Assembly: GCF_001685025.1 (NCBI RefSeq)
Contig: NZ_MAYU01000023.1
Coordinates: forward strand, 62,001-126,000
Direction of reading: 5' to 3'
DNA length: 64,000 bases
From: Bacillus sp. FJAT-27225
GTDB lineage: Bacteria > Bacillota > Bacilli > Bacillales > Cytobacillaceae
Both the position numbers and the translations under genes were made by a program. The notes beneath the pieces are model-generated. The model made no database searches. It saw nothing but the letters and a program-made list of their open reading frames with translations, and was not told the DNA's origin. Positions 25,487 through 34,310 of this stretch are shown here, piece by piece. Each line of letters opens with the position of its first letter. The first letter of the stretch is position 1.

Positions 25487-26779
25487 TTACGCTGCTTTCT
25501 GGGCTGAGACTGCGTCTTTTCTCTGATAATAGTACCAATTCAAAGCAAGTGATACAACATAGAATGCAATGAAGAAGTAGAAAGCTGTTGCATAAGAACC
25601 AGTTGACTCAATAGACCAGCCAAACAATTTTGGAATTAAGAACGAGCCGTATGCCGCGAATGCAGCCGTAAATCCAAGAACAGGTGCCGCCTCCTTAGGG
25701 ATGAAAATGGCCGGTATCATTTGGAACGTTGAACCCGAACCAATCCCTGCTGCCACGAAAAGGACTAGAAATGATGCCAGGAATCCTGAAAATTGATTTG
25801 TACCCAGGAAGTAAATAACACCCCCGGCACCGATAGTTTGAACAACGAGTACATAAGCTGTTACTCGTGCTCCGCCAAGTTTATCGGCGATCCAGCCGCC
25901 GACCGGACGGGCAGATGCCGCAAGCAATGCACCTAAAAAGGCGAGTGAAACATGCTCAGGGAACTGCGTTTTCAGCAACAGCGGGAACGCTGCGGAATTT
26001 CCAATGAATGAACCAAATGTTGCAACATATAGGATAGTCATAATCCATGTATGTTTACGTTTAACAATAACAAACTGATCAGAAACCGATTGCTTTGCTG
26101 TTGGGAGATTATCCATCCCGAAATAAGCAGCAATTGTCATGATTACAATCGGAATGACCCAGATAAAGGCAGCATTTTGTAAATATACCTTTGTGCCATC
26201 TGCCATTACCTGATTGTCACCAACAAGGGCAAAAGTACCGGAAGCGATAATAAGCGGTGTTACGAATTGGACGACGGAAACCCCCATATTGCCAAGGCCG
26301 CCGTTAATTCCAAGTGCTGTTCCTTTTTCTTTTTTAGGAAAGAAAAATGAAATATTGGCATTTGAGGACGAAAAGCTACCGCCTCCAAGTCCGCACAACG
26401 CTGCCAAGAGCAGCATGATACTGTATGGTGTTTCAGGATTCTGGACAGCAAACCCGATTCCGACCGCCGGGATAACAAGAACGCCTGTTGAGATAACGGT
26501 CCAGTTTCTTCCTCCAATTGAGCCTACTGCAAACGTATAGATAAAACGCAGAGTAGCCCCAACTAATCCAGGCATTGCCGCGAGTGTAAATAATTGTTCT
26601 GGCGTAAAAGTAAAACCAACATCGTTAAGGCGAACTGCAACAACTGACCAGATTTGCCAGACGATGAACGCGAGCATAAGAGACGGTACTGATATCCATA
26701 AATTTCGGGTTGCGTGTTTCTTTCCTTCTTTTTTCCAGAACTGTTCGTCCTCGGGATTCCAATTCGTAATTCTTGCCAT
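25487..26779 (-). CDS. narK: Nitrate/nitrite transporter NarK
   Basis: 430 residues, twelve helices, of the NarK/NasA branch of the MFS. The family-specific glycine-rich stretch GLGGGSFSSSNANISFFFP in helix 5 and the second GIGSGSTFQMIPAIF in helix 11 are the nitrate signatures. Arginines in helices 2 and 8 (LRFIYTF, SARPVGGW) are the expected substrate-binding ones. It moves nitrate in and nitrite out across the membrane. ATG 26779 follows GGAGGGAG; the longer frame upstream lacks a site. An FNR-type box sits about 83 bases before the start, so expression under low oxygen is expected. The gene stands apart from the nitrate-reductase-like cluster. Confidence 0.92.
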   Translation of the reverse strand: MARITNWNPEDEQFWKKEGKKHATRNLWISVPSLMLAFIVWQIWSVVAVRLNDVGFTFTPEQLFTLAAMPGLVGATLRFIYTFAVGSIGGRNWTVISTGVLVIPAVGIGFAVQNPETPYSIMLLLAALCGLGGGSFSSSNANISFFFPKKEKGTALGINGGLGNMGVSVVQFVTPLIIASGTFALVGDNQVMADGTKVYLQNAAFIWVIPIVIMTIAAYFGMDNLPTAKQSVSDQFVIVKRKHTWIMTILYVATFGSFIGNSAAFPLLLKTQFPEHVSLAFLGALLAASARPVGGWIADKLGGARVTAYVLVVQTIGAGGVIYFLGTNQFSGFLASFLVLFVAAGIGSGSTFQMIPAIFIPKEAAPVLGFTAAFAAYGSFLIPKLFGWSIESTGSYATAFYFFIAFYVVSLALNWYYYQRKDAVSAQKAA

Positions 26780-26861
26780 GAAAATCTCCCTCCATCCAAG
26801 ACGAGTTATCACTACGTCTGTATTAACAATCTTAATGATAGTGAGATAGTAGCACGAAAAA

Positions 26862-26877
26862 TGTGACTAACATCACA
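26862..26877 (-). promoter_or_regulatory. FNR/CRP-type box upstream of narK
   Basis: TGTGA-CTAACA-TCACA, an exact match to the Bacillus FNR consensus TGTGA-N6-TCACA. It is centred about 90 bases upstream of narK. If it stands at -41.5, the -10 would be near 26835-26840 (CTATCA on the minus strand). Confidence 0.8.
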
Positions 26878-27084
26878 CTAGTTTTGGATGATTTGTGAAA
26901 ATGGGGGTCAGTTCATAAAGTTGTAACTTTTAGGCTTTCCGGGAAGGTGTAACAAGAATTTTTAAAGAGCGGAGGGTATGAAGAAAAAAATTAAAATGAA
27001 ATTCACACGATTCATTTTTGGAATGCGGCTAAAAGGATTATAATGATGTGTAATCTTTTTAAACAGCTTGAGAGGGAAATTAAT

Positions 27085-27852
27085 ATGGAAAACCAACAGC
27101 ATAAAGAAGTGTATAAAGTGATGGACCTTTGTCTTCAAGCCGGGCGTATCATGCTGCAAAGCGGAGCTGAGACGTACAGGGTTGAAGATACAATGACAAG
27201 GATTGCTTTGTCGTTTGGCGTAAGCAAATCTCATTCATATGTCACGCCAACCGGGATTATTTTTACGGTTGAAGGTACTGAATCCGGAATAACTAAGCTG
27301 ATTAGGATATCGGATCGATCGACAGACTTGAATAAGGTGGCCTTGGTCAATTCGATTTCGAGAAGTATACATGAAGGAAACTTAAACCTTGATCAAGCAG
27401 AGAAACGGCTGGAGGAAATCGAAATAGTAGGGCATACGTTTCCATTATCTATTCAGGTGGCTGCTGCTTCACTGGCAAGCGGATGTTTTATGATAATGTT
27501 CAAGGGAGTCTGGTTCGACTTTTTTGCGGCAATGGTAGCCGGAGGGTTTGGCTTATTAACAACCCATTTTCTTCATAAAATTGTGCCGATAAAGTTTTTC
27601 GCTGAATTCTCTGCATCATTTGTGATTGGACTTATTTCTCTTTTATTTGTATCAACGGGCCTTGGGCTCGAGCTGGATAAGATTATAATCGGTTCGGTTA
27701 TGCCGCTCGTACCGGGGCTGCTTTTAACGAATGCGGTACGTGACCTAATTTCCGGACACCTTGTGGCAGGCCTGTCAAAAGGAGCAGAGGCTTTTCTGAC
27801 AGCCTTTGCGATAGGAGCGGGGATTGCGGTCGTCCTAATTTACTTATCTTAA
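27085..27852 (+). CDS. Threonine/serine exporter ThrE, N-terminal component (YjjP-like)
   Basis: 255 residues. A cytoplasmic first half has the family motif CLQAGRIMLQSGAETYRVEDTM, VTPTGIIFT and VNSISRSIHEGNLNL. Five membrane helices follow (about 130-255), with SVMPLVPGLLLTNAVRDLISGHLVAGLSKG as the characteristic loop. In Corynebacterium ThrE is one protein; in many bacteria it is split into YjjP and YjjB, as here. Together they export threonine, serine or, in enteric bacteria, succinate. ATG 27085 is preceded by GAGAGGGA. It lies 39 bases upstream of its partner and divergent from narK. Confidence 0.85.
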   Translation: MENQQHKEVYKVMDLCLQAGRIMLQSGAETYRVEDTMTRIALSFGVSKSHSYVTPTGIIFTVEGTESGITKLIRISDRSTDLNKVALVNSISRSIHEGNLNLDQAEKRLEEIEIVGHTFPLSIQVAAASLASGCFMIMFKGVWFDFFAAMVAGGFGLLTTHFLHKIVPIKFFAEFSASFVIGLISLLFVSTGLGLELDKIIIGSVMPLVPGLLLTNAVRDLISGHLVAGLSKGAEAFLTAFAIGAGIAVVLIYLS

Positions 27853-27891
27853 AAATAGGACAACAAATGCTACTAAAGGAGAACGAAAAAA

Positions 27892-28350
27892 TTGGAAGTA
27901 TTCGAACAGCTTATTACAAGTTTTGTAGCCACGGCAGCGTTTGGCATCCTGTTTAATGCTCCGCGAAACTCTTTGATTAAGTGCGGCATGGTCGGAATGA
28001 TTGGCTGGTTAATTTATTTTCTTATTGAATTGAATACAGGAGATGCCGCCGGTGCTACGTTTGCCGCAGCGTTTATAGTTGGTGTTATCAGCCATACACT
28101 TGCAAAGGTGTACCGCACTCCCGTTATTGTTTTTAGCGTGGCTGGAATTATTCCGCTCGTACCAGGCGGAATATCCTATGATGCGATGCGCCATTTTGTT
28201 GAAATTGACTATTACAATGCAATGAACTTGGCGGGGAGAGCATTCCTGCTTTCCGGTGCGATTGCAATGGGACTCGTTTTTTCCGAAGCATTGAACTTAA
28301 TCCACCGACGAATATATTTAATAAAACCTTCGACACGGGTAAAACCCTAA
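27892..28350 (+). CDS. Threonine/serine exporter ThrE, C-terminal component (YjjB-like, DUF3815)
   Basis: 152 residues, four or five helices. It carries FGILFNAPRNSLIKCGMVGMIGW, then RTPVIVFSVAGIIPLVPGG and YDAMRHFVEIDYYNAMN, matching the C-terminal half of ThrE. It should pair with the product of the gene before it in one complex. TTG 27892 is used, with AAAGGAG ten bases upstream. The gap of 39 bases and same direction argue for one operon. The palindrome at 28373 begins 22 bases after the stop. Confidence 0.82.
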   Translation: MEVFEQLITSFVATAAFGILFNAPRNSLIKCGMVGMIGWLIYFLIELNTGDAAGATFAAAFIVGVISHTLAKVYRTPVIVFSVAGIIPLVPGGISYDAMRHFVEIDYYNAMNLAGRAFLLSGAIAMGLVFSEALNLIHRRIYLIKPSTRVKP

Positions 28351-28372
28351 TAAATCATAGTTTCAAGGGAGT

Positions 28373-28392
28373 TTAATCAAACGTTTGATTAA
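28373..28392. repeat. Perfect 20-bp palindrome, copy 2 (operator-like)
   Basis: The same TTAATCAAACGTTTGATTAA as at 2884-2903. It is followed by TAAAAATTTGATAAAATT, where copy 1 has TAAAATTTTACTAAAATT, so the similarity runs past the palindrome. Confidence 0.65.
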
Positions 28393-28694
28393 TAAAAATT
28401 TGATAAAATTCGACTTTAGCTGGCATCTCCAAACGGGTGCCAGTTTTCTGTCTGTATACGATTAAAGGGGCAGCTGAATTCCAATAAATGTATAAATGCT
28501 CATATCCACATTAAAATGGATCATATATGTTGCATGAATTGGCTCATAAATTTGTGCGGTATTAAAAAAGGCTTCACGTTAGGAAAGAAAAGTTGCGAAA
28601 TCGAGCCTGTCAGCATCCTTTTTTCATAATGCTGGGATTAAGCAGCAAACTAACTTTAAATGGCAATTTGAAATATATTTGTAATTTTATGGAG

Positions 28695-28720
28695 GATTAG
28701 TGGACAGGGCTGGCGGGTAT
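28695..28720 (+). promoter_or_regulatory. Candidate sigma-B promoter
   Basis: GATTAG, a 14-base spacer and GGGTAT, compared with the sigma-B consensus GTTTAA-N13-15-GGGTAT. It lies 37 bases before the start of a YflT-type stress gene, whose B. subtilis relative belongs to the general stress regulon. The -35 is only a partial match. Confidence 0.4.
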
Positions 28721-28756
28721 CTAATCCTTGTATCAACCTTTAAAGGAGGAAGATCA

Positions 28757-29950
28757 ATGGATAAACGAATTGTTGGTGTTTATGACACTGGAGATGAAGC
28801 TGTACAAGCCATCGAAGAGTTAAAATCACACGGTTATGACAGGGATTCAATTTCGGTTATTGCAAAAGACAGAGATGACGTCGAAGATATACACGATGAA
28901 ACTGGTACGAAAACGGAAGAAGGAATGGCGACAGGCGCAGCAACAGGCGGGGTTCTGGGTGGACTAGCCGGATTCCTTGCCGGTGTCGGGGCGTTAGCAA
29001 TTCCTGGAGTGGGCCCAATTCTTGCAGCTGGACCGATTGCGGCCACACTCACCGGGGCAGCGGTTGGAGCAGGTGCCGGTGGTTTGGCTGGTGCCCTAAT
29101 TGGGATGGGCATCCCTGAAGATGAAGCAAATCGCTATGAAAGTGATGTCAAGTCGGGTAAAATTCTTGTCCTTGTAGATGAGGAGGGAAGGAATTTTGAC
29201 ACGACGGATGGTGCTGTTACCCGGAACACAAATGATTGGTCGGGAAGCACAACAATGGATGAACCAATAGGTCGTAATCGAAGCGGCCTGGAAGCAGGAA
29301 CAGTCGATGCCAATTACGACACCCTTGGCGGAAACCTTCATTCAATCCATGATGCAAATCTGGACGATTCAACTCGTAAAAACCAGGGTCCAATGAACAG
29401 CTCGGATGCATCCAGAAGTGGCCTGCTGCATGGCGGTGCAACGATGGGCGGTTCACGCCAAACGGACACAGGTGACACTGGAATGATGAATGGATTTGAA
29501 GGCGGCCTAAATACTGGGGGTTCTCTCCAAAATGATCAGCATCATGATTATGGTACAGGAGGTTCTGGCAAAAACGACTTCATGGCCGGCAATTCATCAT
29601 TGGATAATGCAGATACAGGTTCATCGGACCCATCCGCCATCAACCAGAATACCGCCGGAGCGGCTTTTGGCACTGATGAAGATACAATCGTCGGTGGAGC
29701 TGGCGGTCCTGGCGGAAACTCGTCAATCGGCAATAACACTGGATTGGATGTTGGCTATAACGCAGGGCTTGGCGGTGACCCGTCGCTTTCAAACACCCCA
29801 AATGCCAATCCAGATTCCAGTTTCGGGGACTCATTAATTAGCAATGACCCGTTTAAAGGAACCGATGATACCCTGAGGGAAACAAATAAGAATCGGGATA
29901 GCTTTGATGACCGTTTCGACGGTGAAGGCCGCGATAGGTCAAAACGCTAA
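28757..29950 (+). CDS. General stress protein 17M-like (YflT domain) with long disordered tail
   Basis: 397 residues. The first 145 are a YflT-type domain: RIVGVYDTGDEAVQAIEELKSHGYDRDSISVIAKD, a glycine/alanine-rich segment (ATGGVLGGLAGFLAGVGAL, AGPIAATLTGAAVGAGAGGLAGALIG), and the end MGIPEDEANRYESDVKSGKILVLVDEEG. The remaining 250 residues are low-complexity, rich in Gly, Asn, Ser, Asp and Thr, with repeated NTG/GG and DNADTGSSDPS patterns. The common YflT family has about 110-180 residues, so the tail is unusually long. ATG 28757 has AAAGGAGGAAG upstream. It probably functions in stress survival. It is a single gene. Confidence 0.75.
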   Translation: MDKRIVGVYDTGDEAVQAIEELKSHGYDRDSISVIAKDRDDVEDIHDETGTKTEEGMATGAATGGVLGGLAGFLAGVGALAIPGVGPILAAGPIAATLTGAAVGAGAGGLAGALIGMGIPEDEANRYESDVKSGKILVLVDEEGRNFDTTDGAVTRNTNDWSGSTTMDEPIGRNRSGLEAGTVDANYDTLGGNLHSIHDANLDDSTRKNQGPMNSSDASRSGLLHGGATMGGSRQTDTGDTGMMNGFEGGLNTGGSLQNDQHHDYGTGGSGKNDFMAGNSSLDNADTGSSDPSAINQNTAGAAFGTDEDTIVGGAGGPGGNSSIGNNTGLDVGYNAGLGGDPSLSNTPNANPDSSFGDSLISNDPFKGTDDTLRETNKNRDSFDDRFDGEGRDRSKR

Positions 29951-29963
29951 TCAACGCATTGAA

Positions 29964-29997
29964 AAAGGCAGGGGGACCATATCCCCCTGCCTTTTGT
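29964..29997 (+). terminator. Terminator of the YflT-like gene
   Basis: AAAGGCAGGGGGA and TCCCCCTGCCTTTT; a 13-bp stem followed by a U-rich tail. Confidence 0.85.
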
Positions 29998-30455
29998 ATG
30001 TGATAGGCTCTTCCTATCAGGTATCGTGCTTCGTTTTTTTAGAACGAAGCTTCTCTAAAGTAACTTGCAGCATATCGCAAGGTAATAAGTTTTCATTTAA
30101 TTGATTGTTTAACGTGAACAATCATAAGCCGCGGTTCAATATCCCACCTGGTTGTTTAAACCTAAACGACGTAAGCCCTACCTCTCTTACATCCTTACGG
30201 CTCCGAAGCCGCGCCAGTGTGAATAAGTCCCTTTATAAAAACAAAAGCAGAATGCCAGTCTATATTACATTGCAATCCGCATATATTTCAAGTTACTTTT
30301 GCGTTGACAAATTATTATTATATACCTTAGAACATATAAAGTCAAATGTATTTTTTAGAAAAGAATATAGCAAATCAATTTATTAAATAACGAAAGTAAA
30401 GTATGATGTTAATCAAGAATATTTAGATAATCGAAGGAATGCCGGCGCAACGTGG
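29998..30455. other. AT-rich intergenic stretch with several hairpins, no gene called
   Basis: GATAGG/CCTATC at about 30002-30018, CTTCGT/ACGAAG at about 30030-30050, and CGTAAG/CTTACG at about 30170-30200 are small hairpins. A TTGACA at 30304-30309 is a likely promoter start for the ABC operon. A 93-codon frame across it has no ribosome site and no protein-like composition. I could not match it to a riboswitch class. Confidence 0.4.
30304..30333 (+). promoter_or_regulatory. Candidate promoter of the ABC exporter operon
   Basis: TTGACA (30304-30309) then a 17-18-base AT-only spacer and TTAGAA. The -35 is perfect, the -10 weak. It lies about 170 bases before the first start. Confidence 0.35.
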
Positions 30456-30500
30456 GTGCTTATGCAGCCAAGACTTAAGAAATCAGGCAGGTGTGGGACA

Positions 30501-32246
30501 GTGTCGAAACTATTCAGCTTTCTAATGCCGTACCGTTTACATATGGCGATTGCAATTTTGCTAATGCTTGTTGAACTGATTGTTGAGCTATGGCAGCCGC
30601 TCTTGATGGCAAAAATCATCGACGATGGCATCATGAAACAGGATATGGGAGTTGTTACAAAATGGGGATTTGTCATGCTTGGGGTATCTGCGCTTGCTTT
30701 CATTGCGGGGATTGTCAATTCCTTTTATGCAGGGCATGCGAGCCAAAGTTACGGCTATGATCTCCGTAAGGCACTTTTTGAAAAGGTTCAGTCTTTTTCG
30801 TTCTCCAATTTTGACAGATTCTCAACATCCTCACTCGTTACGAGGATGACGAATGATGTTACGATGATTCAAAACACTGTTTTCATGAGCCTGAGAATCA
30901 TGATGAGGGCACCTTTGCTTATATTTGGTGGGCTTATTATGGCTCTTGTTGTCGATTTGAAACTCGGTCTTATTCTTTGTGCAGTCACCCCGTTTTTAGT
31001 TGTCTTTCTTGCCTGGGCGATGACAAAAGCACGAGGTTATTTTCTGGATATGCAGAAGAACCTTGACCGGGTCAATTCGGTTCTTCGGGAGAATTTAACC
31101 GCTATGCGTTTAATTAAGGCATTCTTACGCGGGAAACATGAAGTCGGCCGCTTTACGGAAGCAAATGATCGATTAAAGCAAAAAACCGTATCAGCCTTCC
31201 GGTTAATTGAATATACAACCCCAGTGCTGATGCTGTTCATGAATGCGGGCATCCTTGCCGTCCTCTGGTTTGGAAGCTTTGAGGTGAACGATGGAGAAAC
31301 AAAGGTCGGCGAAGTGGTTGCAATTATTAATTATGGAACACGAATTACCGGGGCTCTTGGAGTTGTTTCGATGATCGTCATGATTTTTTCCAGGGCAAGA
31401 GCATCAGCACAGCGGGTTGTGGAAGTGTTTGATACGGAAGTAGACCTGTATGATGCTGTAGATGCAAGGAGCCTTAAAAAGGAAGCAGCCACAGGCGAGA
31501 TTAAATTTGAAACAGTTTCCTTTCAATACCCCGGCACCCAAAGCCCGGCCATTGAGAATATTTCTTTTACAGCAGAAGCGGGATCGACTGTCGCTATCCT
31601 TGGTGCTACAGGGTCGGGGAAAACAACGATTTTTCAGCTGATTCCAAGGCTCTATGATGTTACTGCCGGGAAAATCCTCCTTGATGGAACCGATATCCGA
31701 GAATTAAAGCTCGAGGACCTAAGGCGGCAAATCGGCTATGTACCCCAGGATGTCCTATTGTTTACCGGGACTGTTGCCGAAAATATTTCATGGGGAAAAG
31801 AAGGAGCAACGAAGCAGGAAATCATTGAGGCCGCTTCCAATGCACAAATCCATGAATCGATACAAAAATTCCCTCATGGCTATCAGTCGTTGATCGGCCA
31901 GAAGGGTGTAAATCTGTCCGGAGGCCAGAAACAGAGAATTTCAATTGCGAGGGCGCTCGTCCGCAAGCCCCGGATTCTGCTTCTTGATGACAGTACAAGT
32001 GCACTTGATTTAAATACGGAGACAAAGCTTCTTAAAGCGCTAAAGAATTATCGATGCACGACATTCATTATTACACAAAAAATATCAACAGCTCTTAATG
32101 CAGATTCCATCCTTCTTGTTGAAGAAGGAAAAATAAGGGCCGTTGGTACTCATGCCGACCTGCTTAAGGCAGAACCGCTCTATAGGAAAATTTACGAAAC
32201 ACAGCGGGAAGAGGAGAAAGAAGTATATGCTGAAGGGATTAACTAA
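30501..32246 (+). CDS. Heterodimeric ABC exporter, first (degenerate-site) half
   Basis: 581 residues. Six membrane helices (about 5-310) are followed by a nucleotide-binding domain from about 340. Walker A is GATGSGKTT and the signature LSGGQKQR. Walker B reads RILLLDDSTSALD, with Asp in place of the catalytic Glu, and the H-loop His is Gln (IITQKIST). This pair of changes marks the degenerate ATP site of BmrCD/YfiBC/YheHI-type heterodimers. Substrates of this class are drugs, lipids or peptides. The start is uncertain: GTG 30501 gives MSKLFSFLMPYR; GTG 30456 and ATG 30462 are alternatives. It overlaps its partner by 20 bases. Confidence 0.85.
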   Translation: MSKLFSFLMPYRLHMAIAILLMLVELIVELWQPLLMAKIIDDGIMKQDMGVVTKWGFVMLGVSALAFIAGIVNSFYAGHASQSYGYDLRKALFEKVQSFSFSNFDRFSTSSLVTRMTNDVTMIQNTVFMSLRIMMRAPLLIFGGLIMALVVDLKLGLILCAVTPFLVVFLAWAMTKARGYFLDMQKNLDRVNSVLRENLTAMRLIKAFLRGKHEVGRFTEANDRLKQKTVSAFRLIEYTTPVLMLFMNAGILAVLWFGSFEVNDGETKVGEVVAIINYGTRITGALGVVSMIVMIFSRARASAQRVVEVFDTEVDLYDAVDARSLKKEAATGEIKFETVSFQYPGTQSPAIENISFTAEAGSTVAILGATGSGKTTIFQLIPRLYDVTAGKILLDGTDIRELKLEDLRRQIGYVPQDVLLFTGTVAENISWGKEGATKQEIIEAASNAQIHESIQKFPHGYQSLIGQKGVNLSGGQKQRISIARALVRKPRILLLDDSTSALDLNTETKLLKALKNYRCTTFIITQKISTALNADSILLVEEGKIRAVGTHADLLKAEPLYRKIYETQREEEKEVYAEGIN

Positions 32247-34038
32247 GCCATTCATGTATCCAAAGCCTGTAATCGAGGCAAAAGGGACTGCCAGGAAAAA
32301 GGCTGAAAAGGCGAAGAATTGGACTTCAACTGTCAAAAAGCTTTGGGATTATCTTTCGGTCCAAAAAGGCGGCATTGCCGCTGTGCTATTCCTGGTCATC
32401 CTAAGTACCGGCCTGTCGCTTCTTGGCCCTGTGCTTATCGGTAGAACAGTTGATCAGTATATTGTTACGAAAGAAATAGATGGCCTGCTTACTCTGCTCC
32501 TGTTCATTCTCATTGTATACGTCCTATATTCAGTTGCTGTGTTCCTGCAGGGATATATCATGATTGGAATCGCCCAGAATACAGTTTCTAGGATGAGAAC
32601 CGATTTGTTTACTCACTTGCATCGGCTGCCAATTTCCTTTTTTGATAAACGGCAATCGGGTGAATTAATGAGCAGAGTCACCAATGATATTGAAAATGTC
32701 AGTTCAACACTGAATAGCTCGGTCATCCAGGTGTTTTCAAGTATTCTCATGCTTGTCGGAACAATTTCGGTCATGGTGTGGCTAAGCCCGCTGCTCACCC
32801 TCATTTCCTTGATTATCGTTCCACTTATGTTTTTAGGAATGAAATGGATTACAAACCGGACAGGGGTGCTTTTCAAAGCCCAGCAGCGCAACTTGGGAGA
32901 GTTGAATGGTTTTATTGAAGAAACGATTTCCGGACAGAGGATTGTCAAGACGTTCTCCCAGGAGCATAAGGTAATTGATGAATTTATTAAAAAAAACGGC
33001 CGTCTACGGGAATCAGGCTTTTGGGCCCAAACATTTTCGGGCTTCATTCCTAAATTAATGAACGGTCTGAACAATGTCAGCTTTACCATCATAGCAGCAA
33101 TCGGAGGAATCTTTGCTCTTAACGGTATGATAACGATCGGTGTGATTATTGTATTTGCAGAATACTCCCGTCAGTTTACACGCCCGCTGAATGATTTGGC
33201 CAACCAATTCAATACTCTTCTTTCAGCAGTTGCAGGGGCTGAGCGTGTCTTTGAAATTCTAGCCGAGGATTCTGAATCATTGGACGAAACCGATGCGATT
33301 GAACTTGAAAAGGTCAAGGGCAAGGTTGAGTTCCGGGAAGTATCCTTCTCTTACAATAAAGGTGGCGACACAGTCCGGAATATTACCTTCATAGCCGAGC
33401 CTGGCCAAATGGTTGCGCTTGTCGGGCCAACAGGAGCCGGGAAATCGACCGTTATTAATTTATTGTCTCGTTTTTATGATCCTGACAACGGATTGATTCT
33501 TCTTGACGGACATAATACCGCGCTTGTTAAAAGAAAAAGCCTTAGAAGCCATATGGGTTTTGTACTGCAGGATTCGTTCCTGTTTGAAGGGCCAATTATC
33601 GAAAACATCCGTTATGGCAGGCTGGACGCTACAGACGAAGAGGTGGTTGAAGCGGCAAAGATGGCCAATGCCCATTCCTTTATCACAAAATTGCCTAACG
33701 GATATCAGACTCTGTTAAAACAAGATGGAGGCGGCATTTCGCAAGGGCAGAAACAGCTCCTGTCGATTGCGAGGGCGATTCTGGCAAACCCATCGGTCCT
33801 GATTCTTGATGAAGCGACAAGTTCAATCGACACGATTACCGAATTAAGTATACAGGAGGCCCTTGGGCGGCTGATGGAAGGAAGAACCAGCTTTGTCATT
33901 GCCCATCGGCTGAACACCATCCGCAATGCTGATGCCATACTTGTCTTAAACGATGGGCAAATTGTTGAACAAGGAAGCCATGAGTCGCTTCTTAAACAAA
34001 AAGGCTATTATTACACTTTGCAAAATAGTAAAGAATAG
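32227..34038 (+). CDS. Heterodimeric ABC exporter, second (canonical) half
   Basis: 603 residues. An N-terminal hydrophilic stretch of about 35 residues precedes six membrane helices and a nucleotide-binding domain from about 370. Walker A is GPTGAGKST, Walker B VLILDEATSSID with catalytic Glu, and the H-loop FVIAHRLNT with His. Its own signature is altered (ISQGQKQL). It therefore supplies the working Walker site, while its partner supplies the canonical LSGGQ, as in TM287/288 and BmrCD. ATG 32227 has GAGGAGAAAG upstream and starts inside the partner gene. A terminator follows, so these two genes form the unit. Confidence 0.88.
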   Translation: MLKGLTKPFMYPKPVIEAKGTARKKAEKAKNWTSTVKKLWDYLSVQKGGIAAVLFLVILSTGLSLLGPVLIGRTVDQYIVTKEIDGLLTLLLFILIVYVLYSVAVFLQGYIMIGIAQNTVSRMRTDLFTHLHRLPISFFDKRQSGELMSRVTNDIENVSSTLNSSVIQVFSSILMLVGTISVMVWLSPLLTLISLIIVPLMFLGMKWITNRTGVLFKAQQRNLGELNGFIEETISGQRIVKTFSQEHKVIDEFIKKNGRLRESGFWAQTFSGFIPKLMNGLNNVSFTIIAAIGGIFALNGMITIGVIIVFAEYSRQFTRPLNDLANQFNTLLSAVAGAERVFEILAEDSESLDETDAIELEKVKGKVEFREVSFSYNKGGDTVRNITFIAEPGQMVALVGPTGAGKSTVINLLSRFYDPDNGLILLDGHNTALVKRKSLRSHMGFVLQDSFLFEGPIIENIRYGRLDATDEEVVEAAKMANAHSFITKLPNGYQTLLKQDGGGISQGQKQLLSIARAILANPSVLILDEATSSIDTITELSIQEALGRLMEGRTSFVIAHRLNTIRNADAILVLNDGQIVEQGSHESLLKQKGYYYTLQNSKE

Positions 34039-34040
34039 CA

Positions 34041-34068
34041 AACTGCCAGGGTTTCCCGGCAGTTTTTT
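34041..34068 (+). terminator. Terminator of the ABC exporter operon
   Basis: AACTGCC...GGCAGTT around AGGGTTTCCC, followed by T7. Confidence 0.85.
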
Positions 34069-34310
34069 TGTGATGGAAGCCGTCGGGTTAGCGGCAGGGG
34101 AGTTTTCTATTGAATAGCAGCATGTTTATGGCATGATAATTAGATTGATTCTCATCCTTGCGGTAAGTTGATTCCTTCATTCGGGAAACCATGTCGTTTT
34201 TTGCTGGAAATAGCTGTTAATTGTCGTACGAAAGAGGTATGAAAACGTTTCGAAGAGTTGGGGAGTTGTCGTAAAATAATGGTAGAGAGGAAACTTACCG
34301 AAGGGATTAG

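Larger units (their letters stand above)
28351..28756. other. Intergenic region upstream of the YflT-like gene
   Basis: It holds the second copy of the 20-bp palindrome (28373-28392), AT-rich sequence, and a sigma-B-like promoter at 28695-28720. No gene was seen. Confidence 0.5.

Noticed and set aside
30000-30300. Riboswitch upstream of the ABC exporter operon
   Set aside because: Several small hairpins are present but I could match none to a known riboswitch core on either strand.
30105-30386. 93-codon frame upstream of the ABC exporter genes
   Set aside because: AT-rich, no ribosome site, and crosses small hairpins and the probable promoter.
34240-34253. TGAAAACGTTTCGA as a catabolite (cre) site before the KinB-like gene
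   Set aside because: The last bases deviate from the consensus and there is no metabolic gene behind it, so support is too weak.
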